Shown: piece by piece, positions 10,521-21,676 of the stretch
How positions within the stretch are numbered: position 1 is the first letter of the stretch
Layout of the letters: the number at the start of each line of letters is the position of its first letter
Assembly (NCBI GenBank): GCA_963281255.1
Contig: OY725489.1
Coordinates: forward strand, 186,001 to 250,000
Source: Aphrocallistes beatrix
Lineage: Eukaryota; Porifera; Hexactinellida; Sceptrulophora; Aphrocallistidae
Reading direction: 5' to 3'
DNA length: 64,000 bases
Made by a program: the position numbers and the translations under genes
Notes under the pieces: model-generated
What the model saw: the letters and a program-made list of their open reading frames with translations, nothing else
Told to the model about the DNA's origin: nothing
Databases searched by the model: none

Positions 10521-11763
10521 ATCCTGTTGCTACCATTTCCTTTTGGTTAACTTTTTGCCAGCAAACATCCAAGTATGTGTCTAGAGTTTGAGAATTAAAG
10601 CAGTTACGAAAACTGCGTAACATAGCCCAGCTAAAATCTACTTCAACATGTGTAGGAATAATTTCTTTAGTTAATACCTTTTTTCTGCAGCTCCTATAGG
10701 GAGATGCCCTTATGGCATGGACGGAGTATCTCGTCCGTCCGTATGTATGTATGTATGTATGTCCGTACGCGCGCTACTGCGAAATCTAACAGTCCAAATT
10801 TTACCAAATTTCGCATGTAGGATCTCTTTATGGTGTAGATGTGCACCGTCAACATTTTTTCGCAAAATCTAATCACTTCCGGTTTTTATGAGTATATATT
10901 CATATTTTAACACCTCCACTGAAAAGCTTTGTTTAAAGATATAAGTAAGATCTCAACGGCTAATATAGGATATTTTAATATGTAGATCCGATTTTAACAC
11001 TTTGAAAGTAATAATATGAATATTTTATGAATTTCTAACATATGTATATATACATATTTTCACACTTAAAAAAACCATACGATAACAGATTTTAAAGATA
11101 TCTATTATAATTTGACCAATTACTGATGGTCTGTTGAGCGTAGTAACCCTACCTGGGCGTACTGTAAAGTCAATGTAAAACACAAGGATATATATCACTG
11201 TTTAACATGCATTTAGCATGACAATTTTTTATTAATTTTCTCAACGTACTCAGTCATCAAATAGTATTAAGTAATGGCCAACTGATCGATTCATTATTTG
11301 CAGGAGCAGTCTTTATTAAGCAGTCAATATCTATTAACACTCTTTGGTATTACACAGAATGGAGAATTAACTCAGTATTTAAGTATAATCATACTTTGCA
11401 ATTTCATCATGTGCCACTGGGGTGTCAGATTGAAATGAAATTAAAATGACAGAAACCTCCTAGGCTAGTATTGCTATATTCCAAATGACACCTCTCTACG
11501 TGTCCTGGAATTGCAATTATAGCGTGTTAAAGTGTGCTCGATTTTAGGAAAGTGAATATTTTTTCAAATTTTCCATAATTTTGCAATCTCATCATGTGCC
11601 ACTGGGATGTCAGATTGAAATGAAATTAAAATAACAGAAACCTCCTAGGCTAGTATTGCTATATTCCAAATGTCACCTCTCTACGTGTCCTGGAATTGCA
11701 ATTATATCGTGTCAAAGTGTGCTCGATTTTGTTAATTTATTACGCTGCCAACTTCACACTCAT

Positions 11764-12226
11764 CTATGGATCAGTGAAATATTCGGTATTAATTATTTAC
11801 CTCAGGGATGTCTGTGGAAACGAAGTTGTCGTTAGCCGTACTACGGAGTGTACAAGCGAGTTTGTAATAACTATATACAGTTGTAGTGCAGTTCCCCTGA
11901 CGACTCTAGAACCTGGGCTTACGATGTCCTAACATGAGATGAGACTTTGATATATCAATATGACCCGGAAACAAAGCGGCAAACTTCAATATGGGTGTTT
12001 CCTGGAGAAGAACCACCATTAAAGGTTCACGGAGCTCGTAGTGTTGGCAGGAAGATGGTGGCCGCATTTTTCAGCAAGAGTGGACCAGTAGTATTATATA
12101 ATTGCCCTCGAGGATCGTCGCACGGTAAACGCAGATTGGTATATCAACCATTGTCTTCCTAAGGCTTTGATGCTTAGAGATGTCGTCGGCCAAAGACCTG
12201 AATCCGAGGTTTACTTTTTCACCATG
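11764..12226. other. Intergenic DNA between two transposons
   Basis: No gene or repeat recognised. Open frames of 71-88 codons here run on both strands and lack any family resemblance or codon signature. Confidence 0.35.
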
Positions 12227-14270
12227 ACAAGCGCACTTCGCTTGCTTGCGCTGCGCGGCTGACGGACACTTTGTGTCCGCCGGAGGCTCCCTTCGGTCGC
12301 CTGGGGTCACATTGGTTAATGATAAGGGAGATAGCATCTATAAATATGTCAGTCCTACTGTTACAATCGATATCACTCGAAAAATCACCAAATTTGACAA
12401 TTTAAAATTTTTTTGATGAGTAATGATGACGTCATAACAAAGTGATGAGTCATCATCTTTTGATGATAGTTGTATCATATGTGAGGTATGTTAGTATACA
12501 AATTCTATTAAAATTTCAGCCTTCTATCTCCTATAATGGCTGAGTTATGCTCGAATAACTGTGTTGCTTAACTTTAAAAATGTGACAATGACGTCATAAT
12601 TCCATGATGAGTCGACATTTTACTCTGAGCTCAGGGGCCGTATTCACTAACATTTTAAGTTCGTACTTAAATTTGAACTTAGTACTTAAGTACTAAGTTC
12701 GAACTTAAATGGTATTCACTAAGATCAGCTTAAGTTCGAACTTAAGTACGAACTTAAGTACGAACTTAAGTACGAACTTTAAGCAACCTAGTTAAGTACT
12801 AAGTTCGAACTTAACTCGTTTTTGCCGATATTGGTATTCACTAAGATTTAAGTTTGTGCTTAAGTTTAGACTTAAGCAACAACTTTAAGTAACCTCCAGA
12901 GGTGGCTTAAATATTCGTTAGCTTCTAATTATCGACATATAGTCTATTTTTCTTTGAAATATCAACACTTATGACATTACACTACATAGAGATTAGCATC
13001 TAACTTGTTTTGTTCGTCATTCATTCGATAATATTGCTTCAATTTCATAACATCATTTGATGTATAAATTTGATTCATGCCGGTATGCCTAACAATACAA
13101 CATTTCTAAATTTATCTAAATTAAAGATCTACACAAACTCTACATCTAGCTGTTAATGATTCAATACTTTTTCCCTTCTCAATTTATGATATGCTCTTGC
13201 TCTTCAATTAATATCAGCTGCTCCGAGAACTGCTGGGATTGGTTGATGGAGTACTTCGCAGAGGGACTAAAACGGATGCTGTCAACTTTGGCTGATCAAA
13301 CTCGGAGGAAGCTTCATGTCTCCGTTTTCGACTTCGATTTGACTTTCACTGTGCCTGAATTCCCACTGGAAGATGGTTACTCTCAAACAGTTGTGATATC
13401 TCTCGGTGTTTGTCAGAGTCTTGCCTGCAGAGAGATGAGTATCTCAACTTCTGAACGACACTTCTGAACGACACCAACATTTGTTAGAGCCACTTCCAGT
13501 CCCATTAGCCTTCCTATGGCGATGGTTAGCAGAACCTTTCGGCTAGTTTGAGCTTGTTCTCACTTGTTTCCACCTCATCAACCCATCTATTTGTAAGGAA
13601 CTTCCTTGTCAATCCACAGTGCCTTTTTTCTTGTTGATTTCGGCGTTATTAACTGACCCCCTAATCGAATCACCAACAATTTCAATGCATTCAATCAATG
13701 TGCATTCCTCTTCCTTTATTCAATCGTTTTGCACTTCTACTATTTCTTTTTCCGAACTGTTTATGATTTTTTGGATACTTTGATGTATATATTTAGCCGT
13801 GTATTTTTGTTCGTTTGATTTCGGTTACATGTGTGAAAATGGATGTAATTGATGTCTTTTGAATATCATACTTCAAAGATATCCAGTGTTTTGCTTGTTA
13901 GCACTATTTAATCATGTGCTCAAGTATATTGATAATAAAAGTTGGTACTTAAGTTCGAACTTAGTTAAGTTTAAACTTAAGTTCGAACTTAAATCTTAGT
14001 GAATACGAGTTAAGTTCGAACTTAACTAAGTTTAAACTTAGTACTTAAGTACGAACTCTTAGTGAATACGGGTTTTGCTCCGACTTAACTAAGTTCGAAC
14101 TTAATACTTAAGTTCGAACTTAGTACTTAAGTTCGAACTTAGTGCTTAACTTCTTAGTGAATACGGCCCCAGAACTTACTGGAGCCATAGCCAAAAGACT
14201 CCCACATGCCAAAAATCAGCTTTCTATGACCAGCAGTTTCTTCAATCAATTCGTTACAGATATATATATG
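12227..14270. repeat. Copy 1 of a dispersed element, split by a Harbinger-like insertion
   Basis: Left part 12,227-12,634 and right part 14,170-14,270 together match the inverted sequence at 59,070-59,570 (shared: gatgacgtcat, tgatgagtcatcat, ggagccatagccaaaa, actcccacatgccaaaa, cagtttcttcaatcaatt). The left edge carries the caagcgcactt-cgcttgcttgcg terminus and a gacggacactttgtgtccgcc palindrome. Several TGACGTCA words lie inside the element itself. Confidence 0.65.
12635..14169. mobile_element. PIF/Harbinger-like element, 1.5 kb, CAG target duplication
   Basis: The ends GGGCCGTATTCACTAA and TTAGTGAATACGGCCC are inverted repeats, flanked by CAG on both sides (12,632-12,634 and 14,170-14,172); the uninterrupted site exists in the relative at 59,190 (ctcagaactt, read inverted). 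The 3-bp duplication fits PIF/Harbinger. Both sub-terminal zones are dense arrays of the palindromic word ACTTAAGTTCGAACTTAAGT, in many spacings. The one open frame (13,156-13,467, 103 codons) resembles nothing I know; no nuclease is left. Confidence 0.65.
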
Positions 14271-14280
14271 GGTCATTCCA

Positions 14281-15104
14281 TTCCAATTCGACCAACTGTT
14301 CCATGTCGACCATCTCAGAAATTCTTGTAATTTTCCCTGTAAGTTTTGCATACTAGTGCATGATCATTTGTACAATATCAGCTTTCGATACCTTTTGGTT
14401 TTATAATTATAGCCATTTCAAAATTTGACGATTTTCATAGTTCGGACACTCTTGTTTTAGAGGCCCCTTAATCAAATTTGACATATATCTTTCAATTCTT
14501 AACTTAGATGTCCAGTTTTTTTACTGGTTGTTAATCATATAGTTACCTAATATTCCTAGCTAAATTGGGTATTTTTATTGCCTAGTTTAGATTTAATTAT
14601 TATCTAAACATATATTTTCATCAATTTATCAAAAAGATTTCAAAATAATAATTCTTCATGTCTCCAATGGTTTAGAATTTGCCCATTTACTTTTTAATTT
14701 TGCTCTATATATGTACAATCTTCCTGCTAAATTTCATGGCTAACATCAGTTCTTTACTGTTAAATTCCAAAGTATTTTAAATCATTCCAAATTTTAATTG
14801 TTATCAAATTTTTCAAATTTTCCTGATGCCTACGAATGAAGAACTCTGAAATAATTGATATTTGTTTCTATTTCTTAGTCCTACAATTATATAGATATAC
14901 TTTCTCCAGTTGTGCGAATTGTAGTTGAAATTTGTGTGTGTTTTTATCACCTGTACTATATATTAGAAGTAGTATTTGTACAAGTACTAATAATCTTCTT
15001 TTTTCCAAATATTGTAAAACGATTATCTTCTTTATTTCTTTAGTTATCAATATGCCTAGCTTTCTATTGACAAAATAATTAATATATTGTTCTGTTTATA
15101 CACA
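14281..15104. other. AT-rich spacer before the GTPase gene
   Basis: Very AT-rich with oligo-T runs. I see no coding stretch and no repeat with arms. Confidence 0.35.
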
Positions 15105-15345
15105 TAGCATGGCAACGTTTCGTTACCATCCAAAACTTGTCAAATGTGGTTTCTAATTCGGGATCAAATTTCACCTGCACAACTTTGCATATAATTAAGT
15201 ATTGTAATAGTAATCCATCTAAGGGTTCAGTTTATTTCGCATAGCATGGCAAGTTTATGTTGTTATGTAAAACATGCCAAATACGGTTTCTATTTCGGGA
15301 TCAAGTTCCAGCTGCACTACTCTGTATATAATGAAGGATTGTCAC
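15105..15345 (+). repeat. Direct duplication at the 5' end of the GTPase gene
   Basis: About 105 bp beginning 'atagcatggcaa' is present at 15,105-15,210 and again, diverged, at 15,240-15,345 (shared: ttcgggatcaa.ttc, gcatataat/gtatataatga.g). The second copy contains the ATG at 15,274 used as start of the large open frame; the first has the matching position changed. The start codon therefore sits in duplicated sequence and may not be the native one. Confidence 0.6.
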
Positions 15346-18300
15346 AAGTATTGCAATAACATAAATACTTTGGTGTCGTCGTATGATTATGCGAAAACTG
15401 TATTTATTGATAATTCAGATTTATATAATTTGTTCTTGTCTAAAGCAATATGGATATTCCAGGGTGTTCTGTNNNNNNNNNNNNNNNNNNNNNNNNNNNN
15501 NNNNNNNNNNNNNNNNNNNNNNNNNNNNNNNNNNNNNNNNNNNNNNNNNNNNNNNNNNNNNNNNNNNNNNNNNNNNNNNNNNNNNNNNNNNNNNNNNNNN
15601 NNNNNNNNNNNNNNNNNNNNNNNNNNNNNNNNNNNNNNNNNNNNNNNNNNNNNNNNNNNNNNNNNNNNNNNNAACAGAGCTGTGTTTTTTCTCTACGGTT
15701 TGAGTGGTTCTGGTAAAACCGCTACCCTCCAGCATCTATTTAATGGTGCAAAGGAATTACAAATATCTTCGAAGGAATCTACTACTCGTTGTGTCATGGA
15801 GCATATTTACTCGCTTAAAAGTGATCATTGGGGTGTTAGCAACTTGCAAATTAGTTTCATAGATTCTCCAGGATTTGGAGATACTGACAGTCTGAATCAG
15901 GACGCAATTAATCTGGCTCTAATTGAAGAATTTATCAAACAGCATCCGCAGTTAGGTGCTCAGGAAATAAAATGGCTTGGATGGTCATACCACTACACTG
16001 TATACCCTAATATAGTCATGATAGTGATAGACGTGACTGACGAGAGAATGCTTGGTTACAAGTCAAGAGTTGCGAGCATGTTTAGAATTCTAATGAAAAA
16101 GAAACTCAAATTAATTGACCGGAAACATCCAAATGTTGTTATTGTACTGACTCACGTTTGTAGTTATCCGAAAAAAGTTTGGGAAACCGAGCTCGAGTCT
16201 AAAGCCTACTTTGTCCAACTCCTAGCACGGAGATTTTTAAAAATACAGGTACCTGTTGTTTATATTGAAAATAAAACTAATAATTTTGATCTTGAGGAGA
16301 AGGGAGATTTCTCAATCCTCTACAACGGAGAATATCAACCAAAGAACTTGTTCGATGCTTGCATTGATATTATGAAGAGTAGTCAAGATGAAGTCGGAAT
16401 CGAAGCAGTTAGGTTATTCTTTCAAACAACAATTTCTGAAGTATCAAACAATTTACCTTCTAACATTGTCTCTCTCGAATCTATATCAGATCAGACACTC
16501 TTCGATAAAAGTAAAGAATATTTTCTTTCTAAATTGAAAGAATCGCAATCTTCCTTGGAGAAGACTAAAGTAAATATAATGATAAATGAATATATTCAGA
16601 AGAACAGTTCAGATCGAAGGAATGAGGGAATGAGATTAGAGGATGAACTCTATCCTCTAAAGTTTGTATTGATGAAGCGTTTCAAAGCACCTGAAGATTT
16701 GGAGTCTAAGACACTCGGCGAAATAGAAATAACTCTCCATCCTTACAAATTTAATGAATTAGAATCTCGGGTTCTTTCTGAAGTTTTTAAAATTAAGCCT
16801 CCAGTTGTTCAACAAATACGTACGAATTTAGGACACGGATACGATCTCTTGACTGAAACAGTGAAAGATAAGCTCGTGATACACTTAGAGTCTGAAGTTG
16901 CAGTTCCTCCTTATGGATTTCTGATTCCTGCTAACTGTCAATCCCATTTCGCATCTCTTGATGATATCAATTTCATTTGCGATTTTTTTTGTAATTTGGA
17001 TGAGTATAACGTAACCAGACTGGCAGATTTAGATCTTATGGATTATAAAGGTGACATAAGATTCAACCCCCTTCATGGTCATAATATTTATGATCCTAAT
17101 TCAACTTCAACATCGAGAAAAGTTGAAATAACTTTCGTTGTTGAAAAGGTCTTAAGTTCCATTAATATTAGACTTAATTCGTACCAACTTGCGGACAATT
17201 TCCAAGATATTTTGAAGGATCTTCCCAAATCCTTTGACAAAAACGATGAAGCGAATGCTCAGAAATTTGACGACTTTTTTACTCAACACGGGTGTTTTTT
17301 CTTGTCTGGAGTATCCATTGGAGGATATGTTTGTGGAAAGTTTCGTGTCAACTGTGAGCGATTAACTCCAGACTATTTTGATTATCTGAGACAACGGCTT
17401 GTTAATATAATTCTCAATATTAAATATGGTGTTTCGAAAGAAGAATTCTTAAAACAAACAAAAGAAATAGAAAAAGAAATGTTAAATCCATTCTACGATC
17501 TCCTAAGTGCCGAGTTGGAATGGTTTGGTGGAGATCCCAAATATTATCAGAAAACATTCAAAGACTTATCTCAGGTGGAATGGCGTTCTTGGGAAAGATC
17601 TGTGAATTCCAGACCAGTTATCCTCCCCCATCATCTCTGCCTGCAGCCGATATTCCATGTAACAAAGAGTCATGACAACGCTATCCTGGAAGCATTCAAA
17701 GAGCACCTCCTTAAGTTAAAGAAACTGCATGAACAGAGTCCTCATAGATCTCTCAGGTTGGTAGAAAAGAGTCTGATGACACAGAGGTCGGCCAACAGAG
17801 CTGTGTTTTTTCTCTACGGTTTGAGTGGTTCTGGTAAAACTGCTACCCTCATGCATCTATTTAATGGTGCAAAGGAACTGCAGATATCTTCAAAGGAATC
17901 TGCAACTCGTAGTGTCATTGAGCATATTTATCCACTTAAAAGTGATCATTGGGGTATTAGCAACTTACAAATTAGTTTTGTTGATTGTCCAGGATTTGGA
18001 AATACTGATGGTCTGAATCAGGACGCAATTAATCTGGCTCTAATTGAAGAATTTATCAAACAGCATCCGCAGTTAGGTGCTCAAGGAATAAAATGGCTTG
18101 GGTGTCCATACCACTACCCCGTATACCCTAATATAGTCATGATAGTGATAGACGTGAATGACGAGAGAATGCTTGGTTACCAGTCAAGAGTTGCTAGCAT
18201 GTTTAAGGTTCTGAAGAAAAAGAAACTCCACTTAATTGATCGGAAACGAGCAAATGTTGTTATTGTGCTAACTCATGTTTGTTGTCTTCTCAAAAAGAAT

Positions 18301-19125
18301 TGGGCAGCTCGGCTTGACTCTAAAGCCCACTTTGTCCAACTCATCGCACGGAAATTTTTAAAAATGCAAGTACCTGTTGTTTATATTGAAAATGATTTTG
18401 ATAGTTTTGATCTTGAGGAGAAGGGAGATTTCTCAATCCTCTACAACGGAGAATATCAACCAAAGAACTTGTTCGATGCTTGCATTGATATTATGAAGAG
18501 TAGTCAAGATGAAGTCGGAATCGAAGCAGTTAGGTTATTCTTTCAAACAACAATTTCTGAAGTATCAAACAATTTACCTTCTAACATTGTCTCTCTCGAA
18601 TCTATATCAGATCAGACACTCTTCGATAAAAGTAAAGAATATTTTCTTTCTAAATTGAAAGAATCGCAATCTTCCTTGGAGAAGACTAAAGTAAATATAA
18701 TGATAAATGAATATATTCAGAAGAACAGTTCAGATCGAAGGAATGAGGGAATGAGATTAGAGGATGAACTCTATCCTCTTCAGTATGTACTAATGAAGCG
18801 TTTCAAAAGGCCTGAAGATTTGGAGTCTAAGACACTAGGCGAAATAGAAATAGGTCTCCATCCTTACAAATTGAATGAGTTAGAATCTCGGGTTCTTTCT
18901 GAAGTTTTTAAAATTAAGCCTCCAGTTGTTCAACAAATACGTACGAATTTAGGACACGGATACGATCTCTTGACTGAAACAGTGAAAGATAAGCTCGTGA
19001 TACACTTAGAGTCTTGCGGAACTTGCGGACAATTTCCAAGATATTTTGTCGGAAATATGTTGAAAGGAATGTCTGAAGGGTTTAAAAATAGATCATCAAT
19101 AAAATTTCATAAATCGAAAGTATAA
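15274..19125 (+). CDS. Large protein with two tandem P-loop GTPase modules (contains assembly gap)
   Basis: A continuous open frame of about 1,283 residues, 67 of them unknown because of the gap. After the gap a ~700-residue module begins with Walker A GLSGSGKT (residues ~142-149), a switch-II-like DSPGFGDTD (~197), and the strand NVVIVLTHVC, where AIG1/septin-like GTPases carry T[KH]xD; the Asp is missing here. The same module restarts at 17,793 with GLSGSGKT (~849-856) and DCPGFGNTD. The layout recalls TRAFAC-class GTPases of the GIMAP/septin kind, but I cannot name a family. The modules share a 375-bp identical stretch. Module 2 is cut short: after HLES it jumps to sequence matching 17,187-17,214 in another frame and stops 37 residues later. 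It is probably cytosolic; no membrane segment is evident. The true N-terminus is uncertain. Confidence 0.7.
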   Translation: MPNTVSISGSSSSCTTLYIMKDCHKYCNNINTLVSSYDYAKTVFIDNSDLYNLFLSKAIWIFQGVLXXXXXXXXXXXXXXXXXXXXXXXXXXXXXXXXXXXXXXXXXXXXXXXXXXXXXXXXXXXXXXXXXXXNRAVFFLYGLSGSGKTATLQHLFNGAKELQISSKESTTRCVMEHIYSLKSDHWGVSNLQISFIDSPGFGDTDSLNQDAINLALIEEFIKQHPQLGAQEIKWLGWSYHYTVYPNIVMIVIDVTDERMLGYKSRVASMFRILMKKKLKLIDRKHPNVVIVLTHVCSYPKKVWETELESKAYFVQLLARRFLKIQVPVVYIENKTNNFDLEEKGDFSILYNGEYQPKNLFDACIDIMKSSQDEVGIEAVRLFFQTTISEVSNNLPSNIVSLESISDQTLFDKSKEYFLSKLKESQSSLEKTKVNIMINEYIQKNSSDRRNEGMRLEDELYPLKFVLMKRFKAPEDLESKTLGEIEITLHPYKFNELESRVLSEVFKIKPPVVQQIRTNLGHGYDLLTETVKDKLVIHLESEVAVPPYGFLIPANCQSHFASLDDINFICDFFCNLDEYNVTRLADLDLMDYKGDIRFNPLHGHNIYDPNSTSTSRKVEITFVVEKVLSSINIRLNSYQLADNFQDILKDLPKSFDKNDEANAQKFDDFFTQHGCFFLSGVSIGGYVCGKFRVNCERLTPDYFDYLRQRLVNIILNIKYGVSKEEFLKQTKEIEKEMLNPFYDLLSAELEWFGGDPKYYQKTFKDLSQVEWRSWERSVNSRPVILPHHLCLQPIFHVTKSHDNAILEAFKEHLLKLKKLHEQSPHRSLRLVEKSLMTQRSANRAVFFLYGLSGSGKTATLMHLFNGAKELQISSKESATRSVIEHIYPLKSDHWGISNLQISFVDCPGFGNTDGLNQDAINLALIEEFIKQHPQLGAQGIKWLGCPYHYPVYPNIVMIVIDVNDERMLGYQSRVASMFKVLKKKKLHLIDRKRANVVIVLTHVCCLLKKNWAARLDSKAHFVQLIARKFLKMQVPVVYIENDFDSFDLEEKGDFSILYNGEYQPKNLFDACIDIMKSSQDEVGIEAVRLFFQTTISEVSNNLPSNIVSLESISDQTLFDKSKEYFLSKLKESQSSLEKTKVNIMINEYIQKNSSDRRNEGMRLEDELYPLQYVLMKRFKRPEDLESKTLGEIEIGLHPYKLNELESRVLSEVFKIKPPVVQQIRTNLGHGYDLLTETVKDKLVIHLESCGTCGQFPRYFVGNMLKGMSEGFKNRSSIKFHKSKV
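15473..15672. other. Assembly gap, 200 N
   Basis: An exact run of 200 unknown bases. It ends directly at 'aacagagctgtg', the first bases of GTPase module 1, which recur at 17,793. The gap may hide the end of another repeat unit that the assembler could not resolve. Confidence 0.95.
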
Positions 19126-19202
19126 CAATTCACGGATAGCGAAGAGGTAACTTATGTCTGTCCTGTAAACACTTTCCATATAAAGCCATCTTAGAATCCA
19201 TC

Positions 19203-19300
19203 TACAGCCGACTCCGCTTAATAGGGTCAACCACTTAATCGGCCACTTTTGGCAGGACTGAAATAGCTCCCACACACAGAGCTAATACAGGTTTAGCTAA
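19203..19300. repeat. Partial copy of the MITE at 59,933-60,117
   Basis: cagccgactccgcttaatag, cttaatcggccacttttggc and agctaatacag follow the left half of the 185-bp MITE at 59,933; the right half and terminus are missing. Confidence 0.7.
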
Positions 19301-19499
19301 CCACTACGCTCAGAAATTCATTGGAATCCATCCAGAATCCCAAATCTAAGATAAATTCATAATTGGCAATTATCCCGTGTTGCTAATATTCTCAGTGCTA
19401 TATTATAATAGATTCTCATTGTGTCGCTTCTATCATGGCACAGGTTGGAATGTATGCAAACTGTTGCTAGCTTCCAGGAACAAAACCCCTGAACTCCAC

Positions 19500-20260
19500 A
19501 AGACACAATCAATATTGTATATAATATGAGAATACTAGTGTACGTCAATGGTTGCTATGGAAACTACTGTAAAGTGAGGGAATTTACTGATTGGTGTATG
19601 GAAATATGTTGATTATTCTAATTTATTGATTGTGGTTAAATCCATTCTTTCAGACAAAATACCTAAGCACGGCTGTTTGAAAATATAATTGGTAATATTT
19701 GTTAATCTAAGTCAGTGCTTCTTATATTTCTCAGACCTCGATACTCTCCCAAAGAATTAATTTTTCAAAACTAATTATTATAAGACGGAGTTACTATTAT
19801 GAATAATCAAGTAATTACACTGAATGTCAGCGGTGGACAACCTGGGGCCCGCGGGACATTTGTGCCCCAAGAGACTAGATTTGATGTCAGCGCTTCTTCC
19901 AAAACACTCTATTATGGCGCCTGCGTGTTGGTGATTGCAATATATAATGGGTCCGCCTAATTTTGGAATGGAATTGATGCTGAATAGAAATATATTTTCT
20001 ACAATCATTATAGATGTTTCGATGTATTTTACATATTTTCCCTTATATAAGTATAATTTTAGTTTAACATTGCTTCCATATAGGTTTTAATGTCAGTTCT
20101 TGCTAAGGCCATGGTAGTGTGACCGTAACAAGAGGTCAGTGTCTATCGACAGTGTATATCGTCGGTCCCTATGGGTAGCCTCTATGATCAGTGTCAATGG
20201 TCGGTGTCTATTGTCAGTTTATATCGTATAGTGAGTACAACTGGTCTGTTGTGGAATCGG
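19500..20260. repeat. Promoter-only third copy of the NHL block, hAT relic and short tandem words
   Basis: 19,500-19,660 matches the upstream regions of NHL-1 and NHL-2 but has no NHL frame next to it. About 19,828-20,010 starts with cagcggtggacaacctgggg, the kind of end seen in hAT elements, with no clear partner. About 20,125-20,225 has irregular repeats of 'ggtcagtgtctatcg'. No gene seen in this stretch. Confidence 0.5.
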
Positions 20261-20319
20261 TCATCCAAAGGAACAGAGAGGATGTCCACCATGGCATCGT
20301 CATAAAATAAAAACGATAG

Positions 20320-21450
20320 TAACAAAAAAACAGTGTTCTGCATTCCACAACGTAGAACATTAGTTTAGCTATCATAGTATGCAATATCAAGTCAGTAAGC
20401 ATTACACAAAGTATGAAGCACGTAGGAGATCTCAGTGGTCAGTGGTTTGAGAGAATAAACCAATGATCACAGTCTGCTTGTGAGGTCTCCACAAGAGTTC
20501 CTCGAGTTTGGTAGTCTCCATGGGAGGTCCAAGCAGAAGCGATGAATCGGTTGTTTGTGCTTGAGGTATTTGAGGTTCGTCAGTGGACTTGACCTCATTG
20601 ACTTCCTCCTGTTTCTCAGGTTCTCCATTCTCTCCCTCCTTCATCATCATCGTTTCTACCTCCATCAGACGGTAGATGTCAGTATCTCCGGAGGGAACAG
20701 AGAGGTTGTTCTCCATGGTATCGGTCTCATCATTATAGTCGTCATCATCATCATCCATGGTATCTACCTTCCTCTCCTCGTCTTAGACATATGTAGCCTG
20801 GCAATGACTCCTTACTTCTTCCAAGAATTGATGAAGTCTCCTCCTCCACGTCAGCTCAGGAGACTTGCAGCATTTCAGAGCGTTGAACAGATCCACTTCC
20901 TTTGTCTTGTCGAGGCAGATCATGAGCATACACAGTCTGCCGAGATATTAGCCTTCATGCTGTGAGTTATGTCCTGGTCGCATGGCTGGAGTTAGCTTGA
21001 GGAGTTCGGCGGTATAAATTCAATCCTAACGCCGGACAGAGACCCGTTGAACCAGTGCGGGGAACAGTTGTCCACGAAGATCAGAATCTTCCTCTCAAGG
21101 TCTTGTCGAGATTCTTCAGCTACGCTCCAGATGGTCCATCATCCACTCTTCTCCGACGAGTCATACGAGATTGGAGTCTGAGCCCGCTTGTCCATAGACA
21201 CAGCCAACGGGGCTGCTCAGACTTAGCGACACACAAGAGGGGAAGCTCTTCGCCTCTGGAACTGGCGCCCAAAGAATGGTCACTTTGTCCTTGTCGCATT
21301 TGCCTCCCTTCACACCTGCTCTCCTGGCAAGCGAACGTCTTTCCTGACTGAGTTCGGTGGAACAGCGCAGTTCGTAGCTTTGAACAGTTCGGGGAGCAGA
21401 CTGGGTGACCACTGCCTGGATGCTCTTCAGTCACTCAGAGTGTCCGGACA
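20320..21450 (-). pseudogene. Tigger/pogo transposase pseudogene (copy B)
   Basis: On the minus strand, in changing frames, are GKCDKDKVTILWAPVPEAKS (about 21,290), VAKSEQPRWL (about 21,220), DNCSPHWFNG (about 21,070), RIEFIPPNSSS (about 21,020), LQPCDQDITHSMKA (about 20,980) and a region KCCKSPELTWRRRL (about 20,870). This is the order of a pogo/Tigger DDE transposase: the DN-x-x-xH segment holds the second acidic catalytic residue, and PPN-[TS]-[TS]..LQP.DQ follows it in the family. It ends in an acidic tail, 20,432-20,758, with DDDDDDYNDETD. Stops and frame changes show that it is dead. It lies beside NHL-2 just as its remnant lies beside NHL-1. Confidence 0.75.
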
Positions 21451-21676
21451 GTCAAGCCCCTCATTAATTGTGCCAGGGGGTTTGTCAAATTTCACACCTT
21501 TTAATAATAAATAAAATATCTCTAACCACTGTGTCAGATCTTGTAGGACACTGACAACAACATTTTAAATATTTTAAAAATCAAATAAATATTTTTTACA
21601 ATCAAATAAATCGAATTAACTCCACAGTTCTATAATTAGACAAAAATAGAAAACAAACAACAACTAAATAAACATT

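Larger units (their letters stand above)
8334..11763. mobile_element. 3.4-kb Mutator-like element with long inverted repeats and 9-bp duplication
   Basis: The left end ATGAGTGTGAAGTTGGCAGC (8,334) is perfectly mirrored at the right end (11,763), and the two are flanked by identical 9-bp direct repeats CTATGGATC (8,325-8,333 and 11,764-11,772). The arms are about 320-370 bp, and each contains two tandem copies of a ~100-bp unit that includes tcgagcacactttaa and gcaatactagcctaggaggt. A 9-bp duplication with long arms is the signature of Mutator-like elements. Decayed transposase lies inside on the minus strand, interrupted by a smaller element at 9,687-10,202. Because the ends are intact while the gene is broken, mobilisation would need a helper. 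Confidence 0.78.

Noticed and set aside
13156-13467. 103-codon frame inside the Harbinger-like element
   Set aside because: No Myb or nuclease motif; it may be a leftover of the element's gene, but I cannot support a protein.
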